Origin: Streptomyces rubellomurinus
GTDB taxonomy: Bacteria > Actinomycetota > Actinomycetes > Streptomycetales > Streptomycetaceae
Length of the DNA: 40,032 nt
NCBI RefSeq assembly: GCF_000961885.1
Contig: NZ_JZKH01000079.1
Location: 1-40,032, forward strand
Direction of reading: 5' to 3'
Shown in pieces: positions 24,325-32,316 of the stretch. Both the position numbers and the translations under genes were made by a program. The notes below the pieces were generated by a model. It did no database searches, had not been told where the DNA came from, and saw only the letters and a program-made list of their open reading frames with translations. Within the stretch, counting starts at the first letter, position 1. Every line of letters begins with the position of its first letter.

Positions 24325-25416
24325 GTGGGAGCACTTGACCTGGCCGGGATCGAGAGCGCGGCGCGCGCCCGGGTTCCGCGGGACATCTGGGACTTCATCG
24401 AGGGCGGCAGCGGTGCGGAACGCACCCTCGCGGCCAACCGGAAGATCTTCGAACGATTCGCCCTGCGACCGCGCGTCCTGGTCGACGTCTCGACCTGCGA
24501 GCTCGGGCAGACCCTGCTCGGCACCCGGCTGGACACCCCGATCGGCATCGCGCCGATGGCCTACCACCGGCTGGTCGACGAGGAGGGCGAGACCGCGACC
24601 GCCCAGGGCGCCGGGCGGGCCGGTGCGCTCTTCGTCACCAGCATGTTCGCCAGCCGCACCCTGGAGGACATCGCCAAGGCCGGCGGCCCGCGCTGGCTGC
24701 ACCTGTACTGGCTGCGCGACCGCGCCGCCCTCGCCGCCCTGGTCGAACGCGCCGAGGCGGCCGGCTTCGGCGCCCTGGTCCTGACCGTCGACGCACCCAG
24801 GATCGGCCGCCGACTGCGCGACCAGCGCAACGGCTTCGCCGTCCCGCCGCACATCCACGCCGTCAACCTGGACGCGGACCTGATGGCCACCAGCCACCGG
24901 TCCGAGAAGGGCAGTTCGGGCATCGCCGAGCACGCCCGCGAACAGTTCGACACCACCCTGACCTGGGCGGACCTCGGCTGGCTGCGGGCCCGCACCCGGC
25001 TGCCGCTCGTCCTCAAGGGCATCCTCACCGCCGAGGACGCCCGGCTCGCCGTCGAGCACGGCGTCGACGCCGTCGTGGTCTCCAACCACGGCGGCCGCCA
25101 ACTCGACGGCGCCATACCCTCCCTGGCCGCGCTGCCGGAGGTGGTCGAAGCCGTCCCCGCCGAGCTCCCCGTCCTGTTCGACGGCGGCGTGCGCAGCGGC
25201 ACCGAGGCCGCCATCGCCCTCGCCCTCGGCGCCCGCGCCGTCCTGGTCGGCCGCCCGGTGCTCTGGGGCCTCGCCGTGGGCGGCGCGGACGGCGTCCACC
25301 AGGTGCTCGACCTGATCCGCGACGAACTGGACCACACCATGGCCCTGTTGGGCCGCCCCCGGCTCGCCGACCTGGACCGCGGCGCGGTCACCGACTGGCC
25401 CTGCCCGACCGACTGA
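24325..25416 (+). CDS. hmo: 4-hydroxymandelate oxidase (FMN-dependent)
   Basis: Hmo oxidises 4-hydroxymandelate to 4-hydroxyphenylglyoxylate. The 363-residue protein has the full alpha-hydroxy-acid oxidase TIM barrel: IAPMA phosphate region, Lys231 (LKGILTAEDA) for flavin, catalytic His255 and Arg258 in SNHGGRQLDG, and FDGGVRSGTE plus GRPVLWG for the FMN phosphate. The N-terminal motif is WDFIEGGSG. Lactate or glycolate oxidase activity is possible for the family, but the nearby hmaS and hpgT homologues support the hydroxymandelate role. The GTG at 24325 is preceded by GAGGAT with 5 bases of spacing. It is the first gene of the plus-strand operon. Confidence 0.9.
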   Translation: MGALDLAGIESAARARVPRDIWDFIEGGSGAERTLAANRKIFERFALRPRVLVDVSTCELGQTLLGTRLDTPIGIAPMAYHRLVDEEGETATAQGAGRAGALFVTSMFASRTLEDIAKAGGPRWLHLYWLRDRAALAALVERAEAAGFGALVLTVDAPRIGRRLRDQRNGFAVPPHIHAVNLDADLMATSHRSEKGSSGIAEHAREQFDTTLTWADLGWLRARTRLPLVLKGILTAEDARLAVEHGVDAVVVSNHGGRQLDGAIPSLAALPEVVEAVPAELPVLFDGGVRSGTEAAIALALGARAVLVGRPVLWGLAVGGADGVHQVLDLIRDELDHTMALLGRPRLADLDRGAVTDWPCPTD

Positions 25417-25432
25417 CCCACGACCGACGCCC

Positions 25433-25520
25433 GACCGCGCTCCGGATCGAGCCGCGAACCGCTTTCGACGCACCACCGCGAAACCGATTCGTGCCCGAAG
25501 CGATGAACCGGAGCGCGGTC
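25433..25520 (+). other. 13-bp long-range inverted repeat between hmo and the next gene
   Basis: GACCGCGCTCCGG (25433-25445) and CCGGAGCGCGGTC (25508-25520) are perfect complements separated by 62 bases. The loop holds two similar words (CCGCGAACCGCTTTCG and CCGCGAAACCGATTCG). In the mRNA it would make a long stem just before the ribosome binding site of the methyltransferase-like gene. Confidence 0.55.
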
Positions 25521-25549
25521 CGGTCGCGTCCCCCTGAAAAGAGGCCCGG

Positions 25550-26326
25550 ATGACCGACCCGAACGCCCGCTTCCCCGGCTGGGATTGGGACGACCCCGAC
25601 GACCTGGCCGTTCGGCTGGACGAATTCAGCGCGGACGTCGCCACCTGCGCGGAACTGGCGGCGCACCCCGGGCCGCTTCCGCGCACCCACGCCGAATTCA
25701 CCGAACTCGGACTGACCGGAATCGAGTTCGCCGCATTCCGGACCGCCCACCCGGCCGGCCTCGGCACCGACCTCGCCACCCTGCGCAGCCCCGACGCCGC
25801 CACCGAGCCCGGCACCCTCTACCGGGTCGACGGCGACCGGTGGTTCACCCAGCTCGACATCGCCGAACCGCTGCCCTTCGCCGACGCCAGCGTCGACTGG
25901 GTGTACGCCGAGCACCTGATCGAGCACGTCACCCTGCCCGTCGCGATCGGCTGGCTGCGCGAAGCCCGCCGGGTCCTGCGCCCCGGCGGCGTCCTGCGCC
26001 TCACCACCCCCGACCTCGCCCGCTACCTGGTCGGCTACGCCACCGGCGACGGTTTCCTCGCCAAACACCGCCGCCGCCTCACCACCCTCGGCTTCGGCCC
26101 GCCGATGCCCGCCCGCCCGGCCTTCCTGGTGAACCAGATCTTCCGCCACTACGGACACCAGTGGATCTACGACCTGGACGAGCTGCGGCACGTCCTCACC
26201 CGAGCCGGCTTCGCGCCCGAAAAGGTCCGCCACTGCGCCTACCGGCAGGGCGCGTGTCCGGAAGTTGCCGATCTCGACACGGCGTTCCGAACGGATGAGA
26301 CGATCTACGTCGAGGCCGACCGCTGA
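25550..26326 (+). CDS. Methyltransferase-like protein lacking the SAM glycine loop
   Basis: The 258-residue protein has a C-terminal half like class I SAM methyltransferases (PLPFADASVDWVYAEHLIEH as motif II/III, then EARRVLRPGGVLRLTTPD), as in COG4627 or Methyltransf_11 proteins. The glycine-rich motif I (VLDxGCGxG) that binds SAM is not present anywhere in the first 100 residues. It may be a diverged enzyme or a pseudo-methyltransferase. ATG at 25550 has AAAAGAGG upstream. Placement in the hmo operon suggests work on the HPG-derived unit, but the reaction is unknown. Confidence 0.65.
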   Translation: MTDPNARFPGWDWDDPDDLAVRLDEFSADVATCAELAAHPGPLPRTHAEFTELGLTGIEFAAFRTAHPAGLGTDLATLRSPDAATEPGTLYRVDGDRWFTQLDIAEPLPFADASVDWVYAEHLIEHVTLPVAIGWLREARRVLRPGGVLRLTTPDLARYLVGYATGDGFLAKHRRRLTTLGFGPPMPARPAFLVNQIFRHYGHQWIYDLDELRHVLTRAGFAPEKVRHCAYRQGACPEVADLDTAFRTDETIYVEADR

Positions 26327-26384
26327 CCTCGAACCGCTGACCTCGACCCGCCGAGCTCTCACCACTGAGCTCTCACCACTGAGC
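26320..26384 (+). repeat. Two 14-bp tandem duplications
   Basis: CCGCTGACCTCGAA/C occurs twice in tandem (26320-26333, 26334-26347), and GAGCTCTCACCACT occurs twice in tandem (26353-26366, 26367-26380) with a third partial copy (GAGC). The first repeat includes the stop codon of the methyltransferase-like gene. They fill most of the gap before the hydrolase gene. Confidence 0.85.
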
Positions 26385-26439
26385 AATGACCCCGAGCCGC
26401 TGGACGCGGACCGTACCGTCCCACCGAACGGGATTGCCC

Positions 26440-27378
26440 ATGCCCCTGCACCCCCAGGCCGAGGCCTACCGCGCCCGGCGCGCGCGAAGCGGCGCGGCAC
26501 CGCTCTACCGCCTCACCCTGGCCGAGGCGCGCGCCGCCGACCTCGCGGACATCCGCGCCGCCGCCGGCGCGCCCGAACCGGTCGCCGCCGTCGAGGAGCA
26601 CCGCTTCCCCGGCCCCGGCGGCGGCGAACTCGCCCTGCGGCTCTACCGCCCCGAGCCGCCCGGCCGCCGACTGCCCGCCCTGCTCTACCTGTTCGGCGGC
26701 GGCTGGACGCTCGGCTCGCCCGACACCAGCGACGCGATCTGCCGCAGCCTGGCCAACGCCGCCGGCTGCGTCACCGCCTCGGTCGGCTACCGCCTCGCCC
26801 CCGAGCACCCGTTCCCCGCCGCGCTGCACGACTGCCGCGCGGCCCTGCTCCGACTCGTCGAGCACGCCGAGGAGTTCGGCCTCGACCCGGACCGCCTCGC
26901 GGTCGGCGGCGACAGCGCCGGCGGCAACCTCGCCGCCGCCCTCACCCTGCTGCTGCGCGCCGAGGGCGGCCCCGCGCTCCGCCACCAGCTGCTGGTCTAC
27001 CCCAACACCGACCACGCCGCCGACACCCCCTCGCTGCGCGACCACGACGACCCGCTGCTGTTCAACCGCCGCTCCGTCGCCTGGTACTGGGGCCACTACC
27101 TGGCCGACCCGGCGGACGGCGCCAGCCCGTACGCCTCCCCGCTGCGCGCCGCCACCCTGGCCGGCCTGCCGCCCGCGACCGTCCTCACCGCCGAGTACGA
27201 CCCGCTGTGCGACGAGGGCGAGCAGTACGCGCACGCGCTGCGCGCCGCCGGGGTCCCGGTGGACCTGCGCCGCTACGACGGCGTGCCGCACGGATTCTTC
27301 GCCATGACCGACACCCTGGACGCCGCCGCCGACGCCCAGGCCTACGCCGCCGGACGACTGCGGGAGGCACTGCGATGA
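26440..27378 (+). CDS. HSL-family alpha/beta hydrolase with FGGG in place of HGGG
   Basis: The 312-residue protein fits the hormone-sensitive-lipase (family IV esterase) fold: nucleophile Ser in GDSAGG (about residue 155), Asp in YDPLCDEG and His in VPHGFF complete the triad. The family hallmark HGGGW, which forms the oxyanion hole, reads FGGGW here. It may hydrolyse an ester or release the product as a stand-alone thioesterase, or it may be an acyltransferase. No other thioesterase is seen in the cluster. ATG at 26440 has only a weak ribosome binding site. Its stop overlaps the hpgT start (ATGA). Confidence 0.8.
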   Translation: MPLHPQAEAYRARRARSGAAPLYRLTLAEARAADLADIRAAAGAPEPVAAVEEHRFPGPGGGELALRLYRPEPPGRRLPALLYLFGGGWTLGSPDTSDAICRSLANAAGCVTASVGYRLAPEHPFPAALHDCRAALLRLVEHAEEFGLDPDRLAVGGDSAGGNLAAALTLLLRAEGGPALRHQLLVYPNTDHAADTPSLRDHDDPLLFNRRSVAWYWGHYLADPADGASPYASPLRAATLAGLPPATVLTAEYDPLCDEGEQYAHALRAAGVPVDLRRYDGVPHGFFAMTDTLDAAADAQAYAAGRLREALR

Positions 27379-28685
27379 CCCACCTCGACCTGACCGACCT
27401 GCACGGCTCGCTCAGCGAGCCGCTGCTGGACGCGATGACCTTCCTCAACGAGGTCACCACCCGCTACCCCGACGCCGTGTCCTTCGCCCCCGGCCGCCCC
27501 TACGAGGGCTTCTTCGAGCCCGAGGACGTCGGCCGCCACCTGGACACCTACCTGGCCCACCTCGCCGAGCGCGGCCTGAGCCGCGACGCCGTGCGCACCG
27601 CGCTGTTCCAGTACGGCCCCACCAAGGGCATCGTCGCCGACCTGGTCGCCCGCACCCTCGCCAACGACGAGGGCCTGGACGTCGCCCCCGAGTCCCTGGT
27701 GATCACCGTCGGCGCCCAGGAGGGCATGCTGCTCGTCCTGCGCGCGCTGTGCGCCGGCCCGGACGACGTCCTGCTCGTCAGCTCGCCCTGCTACGTCGGC
27801 ATCACCGGCGCGGCCCGGCTGCTGGACCTCACCACCCGCCCAGTCCCGGAGAGCCCGGACGCCGGCCCCGACCCGGAGGCCGTGCGCGCCGCCGCCCGGG
27901 CCGTGCGCGCCGAGGGCCGCCGCCCGCGCGCCCTCTACGTCGTCCCGGACTTCGCGAACCCCTCCGGCGCCAGCATGCCGCTCGAAGCCCGCGCCCGGCT
28001 GCTGGAGGTCGCCGCCGAGGAGGACCTGCTGGTCATCGAGGACAATCCGTACGGCTTCTTCGCCCGCACCCCGGGCGAGCGGCCCACCCTCAAGGCGCTG
28101 GACCGCGACCGGCGGGTCGTCTACCTCGGGTCCTTCGCCAAGACCTGCTTCCCCGGCGCCCGCCTCGGCTACGTCGTCGCCGACCAGGAGGTCTCGGCGC
28201 CCGGCGGGCGCGGCAGCCTGCTCGCCGACGAACTGGCCAAGCTGAAGAGCATGACGACGGTCAACACGCCCGCGCTCAGCCAGGCCGTGATCGGCGGCAT
28301 GCTGCTGACGTACGACTGCCGGCTGCGGGACGCCAACGCCGCCGCCATCGCGCACTACGCGGCCGGCATGGACACCCTGCTGCGGGAGCTGGAGCGGCAC
28401 TTCCCGGCCTCCACCCGGCGCAGCCTCGGAGTGTCCTGGAACCGGCCGGAGGGCGGCTTCTTCGCCGTGCTGACCGTCCCGTTCGTCGCCGACGACGCCG
28501 CCATGGAGCGCTGCGCCCGCGAGTACGGGGTGCTGTGGACGCCGATGGGGCCGTTCTACCCGACCGGCGGCGGGGAGCGCCGGCTGCGGCTCTCGATCAG
28601 CGCCCTGACGCAGGCTCAGATCATCGACGGAGTTGCCAAGTTGGCGGCCTTCATCGCGTCCGAGGCGGGCCTGCCGCGCGGGTGA
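27375..28685 (+). CDS. hpgT: 4-hydroxyphenylglycine aminotransferase
   Basis: The 436-residue protein is a fold-type I PLP aminotransferase of the HpgT/KAT-like group, which transfers an amino group (from tyrosine) to 4-hydroxyphenylglyoxylate to give L-4-hydroxyphenylglycine and regenerates 4-hydroxyphenylpyruvate. PLP-binding Lys256 lies in GSFAKTCFPGARLGY; PDFANPSG and EDNPYG carry the pyridine-ring contacts. Length matches HpgT. ATG at 27375 overlaps the hydrolase by 4 bases and has GGGAGG upstream. With hmaS and hmo it completes the known HPG pathway. A different keto-acid substrate cannot be excluded. Confidence 0.88.
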   Translation: MTHLDLTDLHGSLSEPLLDAMTFLNEVTTRYPDAVSFAPGRPYEGFFEPEDVGRHLDTYLAHLAERGLSRDAVRTALFQYGPTKGIVADLVARTLANDEGLDVAPESLVITVGAQEGMLLVLRALCAGPDDVLLVSSPCYVGITGAARLLDLTTRPVPESPDAGPDPEAVRAAARAVRAEGRRPRALYVVPDFANPSGASMPLEARARLLEVAAEEDLLVIEDNPYGFFARTPGERPTLKALDRDRRVVYLGSFAKTCFPGARLGYVVADQEVSAPGGRGSLLADELAKLKSMTTVNTPALSQAVIGGMLLTYDCRLRDANAAAIAHYAAGMDTLLRELERHFPASTRRSLGVSWNRPEGGFFAVLTVPFVADDAAMERCAREYGVLWTPMGPFYPTGGGERRLRLSISALTQAQIIDGVAKLAAFIASEAGLPRG

Positions 28686-28698
28686 CGAGCACGCGACC

Positions 28699-28734
28699 GA
28701 GGGGCCCGGCCGCCGCACAGCGGCCGGGCCCCTC
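28699..28734. terminator. Strong bidirectional hairpin terminator
   Basis: A perfect 15-bp stem (28699-28713 with 28720-28734) closes a 6-base loop between the hpgT stop (28685) and the convergent transporter stop (28753). Its strength and position mark it as the end of both transcription units. Confidence 0.9.
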
Positions 28735-28752
28735 GTGGTTCCGCCCGGTGCC

Positions 28753-29517
28753 TCAGCGCACCCGGGTGGAGAACAGCCGGGCCGACCAGGACACCGCCAG
28801 GACGGTCATCAGGGCGACCACCAGCAGGCCCTGCCACACCGCCGCGTCCCCGGCGTGCCCGGAGAACAGCGCGCGCATGCCCTCCACCGCCCAGTAGAAG
28901 GGGTTCCACCGGGCGGCCCGCTGCAGCCAGTCCGGCGCCAGGGTGAGCGGCAGCAGCACCCCGGAGAGCAGCGCGATCGGCTGCGCGACGGTGTTCACCA
29001 CCGGCGCCATCGCGGCGTCGGTCGGCACCATCAGCGCGATGCCGAAGGAGATCGCCGAGGTCATCAGCGCCAGCAGCCCCAGCAGCAGGTAGGCGAGCAG
29101 CAGGTCCGGCGGGCTGACCCGCAGCCCGAACGGCAGCGCGATCAGGGTGATCAGGACGGCCTGCACCAGCAGCGCCACCGTCTCCCGCAGCGCCCGGCCG
29201 AGCAGCAGCGCCAGCCGGCTCACCGGGGTGACCCGGGAGCGCTCGATGATCCCGGCCTTCAGCTCGCCGAGCAGGCTGAAGCCCGTGAACAGCCCGCCGA
29301 AGATGCACAGCACCGCCAACAGGCCCGGCACGTACACCTGGTAGGCGTCGGCGTAGCTGCCCGCGCCCTCGGGGGCGAGCACCTTCTTCAACAGCGGGGC
29401 GAACAGCAGCAGGTAGAACAGGGGTTGGATGATGCCGACGGCGATCCACACCGGGGTGCGGACCATCAGCAGCAGCTGGCGCTGGAAGACCAGCCAGGTG
29501 TCGCGGGCGAGCTTCAC
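28753..29517 (-). CDS. ABC-2 type exporter permease
   Basis: The 254-residue membrane protein has six predicted helices and matches the ABC-2 (DrrB-like) permease family that exports antibiotics or lipids. The short gap (23 bases) after the ATPase gene indicates one operon. It likely exports the cluster product and may give self-protection. It ends at the strong terminator shared with hpgT. Confidence 0.88.
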   Translation of the reverse strand: MKLARDTWLVFQRQLLLMVRTPVWIAVGIIQPLFYLLLFAPLLKKVLAPEGAGSYADAYQVYVPGLLAVLCIFGGLFTGFSLLGELKAGIIERSRVTPVSRLALLLGRALRETVALLVQAVLITLIALPFGLRVSPPDLLLAYLLLGLLALMTSAISFGIALMVPTDAAMAPVVNTVAQPIALLSGVLLPLTLAPDWLQRAARWNPFYWAVEGMRALFSGHAGDAAVWQGLLVVALMTVLAVSWSARLFSTRVR

Positions 29518-29540
29518 GATCTCCCCAAGGTTCGGGCCGG

Positions 29541-30515
29541 TCAGGACTGTTGCAGGGAGCGGCCGGTGCGGGCCAGGAACACGTCGTCCAGGCTGGGCCG
29601 TTGGAGCTGCACGGTGCCCGGTGTCACCCCGGCGGCGTCCAGCGCGCGCAGCACCTGCGGGATGGCCGCCGCGCCGTCCGCCACGTACAGCCGCAGGCCC
29701 TCCTCACCGCTGTCCTCCAGCCGGTGCAGGTACGGCTGCGGCCGCAGCGCCTCGGCCGCGCGCCCGGCGACGTCCTCGCCGGGCTCCAGGCCGAGCAGCA
29801 GGACGTCGCCGGAGATCTCGCGCTTGAGCGCCGCGGGCGTGCCCTCGGCCACCACCTCGCCGTGGTCGACGATCGCGACCCGGTCGCAGAGCGCGTCGGC
29901 CTCGTCGAGGTAGTGGGTGGTGACGACGACCGTCATGCCCTGGGTGCGCAGCCGGCGGATCTCCTCCCAGACGCCCGCCCGGCTGGCAGGGTCCAGTCCG
30001 ACCGTGGGCTCGTCCAGGAACAGCACCCGCGGTTCGTGGATCACGCCGAGCGCGATGTCGACCCGGCGGCGCTGACCGCCGGAGTAGGTGGCGCACGGGC
30101 GGTCGCCGAACCCGGTGAGGTCGAAGGCCTTCAGCGCGTCCTCGGCGGCCCGGACGGCCTGCGCCTTGCCCGCGCCGTACAGCCGTGCCTGGAGGACCAG
30201 TTCCTCGCGGGCGCTGACGTGGTCGGTGGTGCCGCCGCCCTGGGCGACGTAGCCGATCCGGCGCCGGACTTCGGCCGGATCGGCGAACAGGTCGGCCCCG
30301 GCGATGCGGGCCCGGCCGCCGTCCGGGCGGATCAGGGTGGCCAGCATGCGCAGGGTGGTGGTCTTCCCGGCGCCGTTGGGGCCGAGGAAGCCGAAGATCT
30401 CCCCGGCGGCGACGGACAGGTCGATCCCGCGGACGGCGTCGACGGTGGGGCTGTCGCCGCTCCTGCGGGAGGTCTTCTTGCGGTAGGACTTGCGCAGTCC
30501 CGTGGTCTCGATCAA
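29541..30515 (-). CDS. ABC exporter ATPase (DrrA type)
   Basis: The 324-residue ATPase has Walker A GPNGAGKTTT (about 45-54), the signature YSGGQRRR, Walker B VLFLDEP, and the C-terminal extension typical of DrrA-like drug exporters. It energises the permease encoded next. An unusual insert, KKTSRRSGDSP, lies at about residues 13-23, between the first strands. The start is taken as TTG at 30515 because GGGAG lies 6 bases upstream and the ORF has no ATG or GTG near the domain start. The promoter with an operator-like site is 90-130 bases upstream. Confidence 0.88.
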   Translation of the reverse strand: MIETTGLRKSYRKKTSRRSGDSPTVDAVRGIDLSVAAGEIFGFLGPNGAGKTTTLRMLATLIRPDGGRARIAGADLFADPAEVRRRIGYVAQGGGTTDHVSAREELVLQARLYGAGKAQAVRAAEDALKAFDLTGFGDRPCATYSGGQRRRVDIALGVIHEPRVLFLDEPTVGLDPASRAGVWEEIRRLRTQGMTVVVTTHYLDEADALCDRVAIVDHGEVVAEGTPAALKREISGDVLLLGLEPGEDVAGRAAEALRPQPYLHRLEDSGEEGLRLYVADGAAAIPQVLRALDAAGVTPGTVQLQRPSLDDVFLARTGRSLQQS

Positions 30516-30601
30516 CCGGAACTCCCGTACGGGGAAGGGCTGCCACGGCACCCGCCCGGGTGGTCGTGCGGGGCGGCGGTGCGGGGCGGTGCTGCTGCGA
30601 C

Positions 30602-30643
30602 ACCCTAGGGTCAACCCCGGCTCGGAAACAATGGCCTAGACCA
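30602..30643 (-). promoter_or_regulatory. DasR/GntR-like operator B and promoter of the exporter operon
   Basis: Read on the minus strand, TGGTCTAGGCCA (30643-30632) matches the TGGTCTAGACCA core at 11 of 12 positions. It abuts TTGTTT (30631-30626), a possible -35, followed after 18 bases by TAGGGT (30607-30602) as -10. The geometry differs slightly from the other three sites. Confidence 0.5.
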
Positions 30644-30667
30644 ATGGACTCGCGGCCCGACGTTCTG

Positions 30668-31867
30668 CTACGGGCCGCCAGGAGGCCGCGTTCCGCCGGG
30701 GGCCGCCCCGCTCGGCCGGGCGGCCAGCGCCTCCAGCCGGTCCGCCGCGGCCACCGCGCCGCCGCCGGACAGCAGCTCCCGCCCGACCCGGACCGCCCGT
30801 TCCCGCAGGGCCGTCGAGTCCAGCGCGGTGCGCAGCGCTTCGGCGAGGTGCTCCGGCGTCACCCGGGCGAACGGCACCCGCAGGCCCGCCCCGGCGGCCG
30901 CCACCTGCGCGGCCACGAAGGGCTGGTCGTGCCGGATCGGCGCCGCCACCAGCGGCAGCCCGTGCGCCAGCGCCTCGCCCACGGTGTTCATCCCGCCGTG
31001 GCACAGCACCGCGCCCAGCGCGCCGCGCCTCATCAGCTCCAGCACCGGCGCCCGGTCCACCGCCACCGCCCGCGAGGGGAGTTCGGGCAGCAGCGCGCGC
31101 GGCGCGGCGAACACCGGCTGGACGTCCGGCCCGCACAGCTCCAGTGCCCGCACCGAGCGCGCGAGGAAGTCCGCGCCCAGGTCGCCCGCCAGCGTGCCCA
31201 TGGTGACCAGCACCCGGCGCCGGCCGGGGGCCAGCCGCTCCCACGGGAAGCCCGGATCCGCCGGGCGGGTGCGCAGCACCGGGCCGACCAGCGCGTGGTG
31301 CGCGGGCGGCTCGGCCGCGCCGGTCAGCGCCGGCCCGGTGGTCGCGAGGACCAGGGCGGGGGAGAAGCGCGGGTCCAGGTACTCCGCGGCCGGCAGCCCG
31401 GCGCGCTCCCACAGGCCGCGCAGCAGCCCGTCCGTCCACGCCTCAACCTGCGGCAACGCCCGGTACGGGCGGCCCAGTTCCATCGCGCCCGGCGCGAAGC
31501 TCGCCCACGGCAGCCCGTGCCGGTGGGCGGCCAGCGCGCCCGCCGGGGTGTGCTGGTCGACCAGCAGCACGTCCGGCCGGAACTCCCGCACGACCGCGTC
31601 CAGCGGCTTCGCGGTGAACCGCGCGTACGGCACGATGAAGCCCTCCCAGAGCGAGCGCAGGGCGGCCAGCCCGTGCCCGCCCTGGGCCCGGAAGGCCCGG
31701 GTGCCGGTGCCGAACACCCGGGCGTCCGGGCCGAGCAGCGGCCGCAGCACCGACTCGGTGCCGGTCCAGGCGACCTGGTGGCCGCGGGCGGCCAGTTCGG
31801 CCGCGATGCCGACGGCCGGGTTGACGTGCCCGGTCAGCGGCGGCAGCACCAGCAGGAACCGACTCAT
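30668..31867 (-). CDS. GT1-family glycosyltransferase (MGT-like)
   Basis: The 399-residue protein has the two-domain GT-B fold of family 1 glycosyltransferases: N-terminal LPPLTGHVNP acceptor-site motif with His as catalytic base, and C-terminal donor motif with HGGMNTVGEAL and HDQ (APIRHDQP). Such enzymes glycosylate natural products using an NDP-sugar. The cluster shows no deoxysugar genes, so a common sugar such as glucose or N-acetylglucosamine is likely. ATG at 31867 overlaps the ACP-like gene by 4 bases. It could decorate the phenol of the aryl unit, or inactivate the product inside the cell. Confidence 0.9.
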   Translation of the reverse strand: MSRFLLVLPPLTGHVNPAVGIAAELAARGHQVAWTGTESVLRPLLGPDARVFGTGTRAFRAQGGHGLAALRSLWEGFIVPYARFTAKPLDAVVREFRPDVLLVDQHTPAGALAAHRHGLPWASFAPGAMELGRPYRALPQVEAWTDGLLRGLWERAGLPAAEYLDPRFSPALVLATTGPALTGAAEPPAHHALVGPVLRTRPADPGFPWERLAPGRRRVLVTMGTLAGDLGADFLARSVRALELCGPDVQPVFAAPRALLPELPSRAVAVDRAPVLELMRRGALGAVLCHGGMNTVGEALAHGLPLVAAPIRHDQPFVAAQVAAAGAGLRVPFARVTPEHLAEALRTALDSTALRERAVRVGRELLSGGGAVAAADRLEALAARPSGAAPGGTRPPGGP

Positions 31868-32163
31868 GCCCGCACCTCCCCGGGCAGCAGCTTCTGCAGG
31901 TCGGCGACGGTCAGCGCCTCCAGGGCGGCCAGGCCGAGGCCGGCCCGCAGCCCCGCCAGGTCGGCCTGCGAGCCGAAGCGTTCCCGCAGCAGCCGGGCCA
32001 GCGCGGCGAGTTCGCACTCGTCCAGCAGCAGGTCGGCGTCCAGCCGGGATCCGGGGGTGATCCGCTCCGCCCACCCGGGCGGCGCCCCGGCGGCCTCGGC
32101 CAGCAGGGCGAGCAGCTCGGGGTGCAACGGCCCGTCCGGGCACGGTGGTTCGCGGTCCGACAA
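31864..32163 (-). CDS. ACP-like protein without phosphopantetheine serine
   Basis: The protein of about 99 residues follows the ACP helix pattern (LDADLLLDECELAALARLL, then LEALTVADLQKLL), but at the position of the DSL serine it reads Asp-Glu-Cys, so it should not carry phosphopantetheine. It may be a docking or scaffold protein for the glycosyltransferase, to which it is coupled by an ATGA overlap. The start is uncertain: TTG at 32163 or TTG at 32127, the latter with GGACGG upstream. The next cysteine (Cys50) might offer an alternative thiol, which is speculation. Confidence 0.6.
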   Translation of the reverse strand: MSDREPPCPDGPLHPELLALLAEAAGAPPGWAERITPGSRLDADLLLDECELAALARLLRERFGSQADLAGLRAGLGLAALEALTVADLQKLLPGEVRA

Positions 32164-32279
32164 GGGAGGTATCCCGTCTGAACGACGCCGCTCTCGGCGC
32201 GGCGCGCAAGGATCGCGGCGGCCCCGGCGCGCGGGTGGCGCGGGCGGACGCGGGGGAAGTGTCAAGGGCCCGAGATCAC

Positions 32280-32316
32280 TTGTGCGACCGCTCGGGCGTG
32301 GTGATACTAGCCCGCG
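32280..32316 (+). promoter_or_regulatory. Leaderless promoter, TTGTGC-N17-GATACT, of the KAS III gene
   Basis: TTGTGC (32280-32285) and GATACT (32303-32308) are 17 bases apart, and 7 bases separate the -10 from the GTG at 32316. No Shine-Dalgarno is present. Transcription likely begins at the start codon. No operator of the TGGTCTAGACCA type was found in this region. Confidence 0.6.
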
